From the NCBI RefSeq assembly GCF_024509055.1, contig NZ_JANINM010000050.1:2688-65634 (forward strand): 62,947 bases of DNA, written 5' to 3'. The stretch's first letter is position 1. Every line of letters starts with the position of its first letter. The stretch comes from Mesorhizobium sp. (GTDB taxonomy: Bacteria > Pseudomonadota > Alphaproteobacteria > Rhizobiales > Rhizobiaceae). The notes under the pieces were generated by a model. That model worked only from the letters and a program-made list of their open reading frames with translations. It was not told the DNA's origin and made no database searches. Below, in pieces: positions 61,810-62,947 of this stretch. The translations under genes were made by a program, and so were the position numbers.

Positions 61810-62947
61810 TCAACCGCCGTAGCCGACGATGCCCTTGACCTCCAGGAAGTCGTGGATCGCCCAGTCGGCGTATTCGCGGCCGTTGCCGGACTGCTTGTAG
61901 CCGCCGAAGGGCGCGAAGGTGTCCCACTCCGGATAATTGATCGAGACCTGGCCGGCGCGGAGTTGGCCAGCGACCTTGCGGGCACGCTCGATGTCCTGCG
62001 ACTGCACATAAGCGGCCAGACCATAGACGGTGTCGTTGGCGATCTTCACCGCTTCGTCCTCGTCGTCGTAGGAGATGACCGAGAGCACCGGCCCGAAGAT
62101 CTCTTCCTTCTCGATCGTCATGCCGGGCTTCACATGGCCGAACACGGTCGGGCGCACATAATAGCCGCGATTGAGATGTTCAGGCCGGCCTGGGCCGCCG
62201 GTGACCAGCGTGGCGCCCTCCTTGATGCCGGCCTCGATCAGCCGCTGGATCTTGTCGAACTGGATGTTGGAAACGACAGGACCGAGCTTGGTCTCTTCCG
62301 AACGCGGATCGCCGACCTTGTGCGCCTCGGCCGCCCGCTTGGCGATGGCCAATGCCTCGTCGTGGCGAGCCGCCGGCACCAGCATGCGCGTCGGCGCGTC
62401 GCAGGACTGGCCGCTGTTGCCGAAGCAGCCTTCGACGCCTTTGCGCACAGCCGTCTCGAAATCGGCGTCGGGCAGCACGATGTTGGCCGACTTGCCGCCA
62501 AGTTCCTGCGCCACGCGCTTGACCGTCTGCGCCGCGGTCTGCGCGACGATGACGCCCGCGCGCGTCGAACCGGTGAAAGACACCATGTCGACATCGGGAT
62601 GGCCGGCCATGATCTGACCGACATCGGGGCCGGTGCCGTTGACCATGTTGTAGACGCCCTTCGGCGTGCCGGCGGCCTCCATGACTTCCGAGAAGACGAT
62701 GCCGCTGATCGGCGCGATCTCGGAGGGCTTCAGCACGACGGTGCAGCCGGCGGCTATGGCAGGGGCTACCTTGCAGACGATCTGGTTGAGCGGCCAGTTC
62801 CACGGCGTGATCAGCGCGCAGACGCCGATCGGTTCCTTGACCACCATGGTCGAGCCGCGCTTCTCGGAAAACTCGTAGTCCTCCAGCGACTTGATGGTGG
62901 CTTCCATATGCGCGCGGCCGGCCCAGGCCTGCGCCTCGCGCGCCCAG
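61810..62947 (-). CDS. aldehyde dehydrogenase family protein, 5' end outside the window
   Basis: The window holds the last 378 residues of an NAD(P)-dependent aldehyde dehydrogenase; the reading frame is open to the right edge, with the first 100 or so residues missing. The cofactor stretch [32 protein letters not shown], the SFTGSTRAG turn, the Glu in [12 protein letters not shown] and the catalytic Cys in [12 protein letters not shown] are all present. It oxidises an aldehyde to the acid. The substrate is unknown. Its stop lies convergent with the GntR gene across the repeat element. Confidence 0.93.
   Translation of the reverse strand, partial: WAREAQAWAGRAHMEATIKSLEDYEFSEKRGSTMVVKEPIGVCALITPWNWPLNQIVCKVAPAIAAGCTVVLKPSEIAPISGIVFSEVMEAAGTPKGVYNMVNGTGPDVGQIMAGHPDVDMVSFTGSTRAGVIVAQTAAQTVKRVAQELGGKSANIVLPDADFETAVRKGVEGCFGNSGQSCDAPTRMLVPAARHDEALAIAKRAAEAHKVGDPRSEETKLGPVVSNIQFDKIQRLIEAGIKEGATLVTGGPGRPEHLNRGYYVRPTVFGHVKPGMTIEKEEIFGPVLSVISYDDEDEAVKIANDTVYGLAAYVQSQDIERARKVAGQLRAGQVSINYPEWDTFAPFGGYKQSGNGREYADWAIHDFLEVKGIVGYGG

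Overview
The window reads as chromosomal core and light accessory DNA of an alphaproteobacterium of the order Hyphomicrobiales, most likely Mesorhizobium or a close relative. The evidence is high GC, an F0 ATP synthase operon with paired b and b' subunits, a BacA/SbmA peptide transporter, a BioR-controlled biotin transporter, separate glyQ and glyS, and typical rhizobial intergenic repeats. The species call is an inference from gene content. No rRNA, tRNA, CRISPR array, transposase or prophage was recognised.

Layout. 1-3.3 kb: the end of pdxH, then a tightly coupled four-gene membrane cassette of unknown function. 3.4-8.4 kb: a LacI regulator divergent from a phytanoyl-CoA-dioxygenase-like oxygenase, then an enoyl-CoA hydratase and a large acyl-CoA dehydrogenase. 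8.5-17.3 kb: a small Cys-rich protein, a GH25-like lysozyme, purD, ubiA, an FAD-linked oxidase, an Sua5-type threonylcarbamoyl-AMP synthase, a low-complexity secreted protein and a very acidic Asp/Glu protein. 17.5-23.5 kb: glyS, a possible small secreted peptide, glyQ, a GNAT acetyltransferase and a TPR protein. 23.6-25.5 kb: a biotin locus (DUF1284 gene, bioY, bioR) with two identical BioR boxes. 25.6-31.1 kb: a polyprenyl diphosphate synthase, then a rightward run of a DUF2007 protein, a methyltransferase, an S49 peptidase, a small membrane protein, ispE, moaB and a GFA protein. 31.1-37.7 kb: a second 2OG-type oxygenase, a glycosyltransferase, a radical SAM protein, rnhB and the atpI-B-E-F'-F operon. 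37.9-52.4 kb: a cell wall hydrolase, two MFS exporters, two LysR regulators, der with a YfgM-like protein, a polysaccharide deacetylase, bacA, an M29 aminopeptidase and small enzymes. 52.4-62.9 kb: a leftward polyamine-type ABC transporter operon with a gamma-glutamyltransferase, followed by an acyl-CoA ligase and a ketopantoate-reductase-like gene. A divergent GntR/FCD regulator lies upstream of that operon. The window ends in a truncated aldehyde dehydrogenase.

The points most worth a second look are the four-gene membrane cassette, ispE with no canonical start codon, and the BioR regulon that includes a Cys-rich DUF1284 gene. Also notable are the ABC/GGT/ligase cluster with a candidate GntR operator, the acidic protein with a long hairpin in its leader, and two intergenic inverted-repeat elements of the same architecture.
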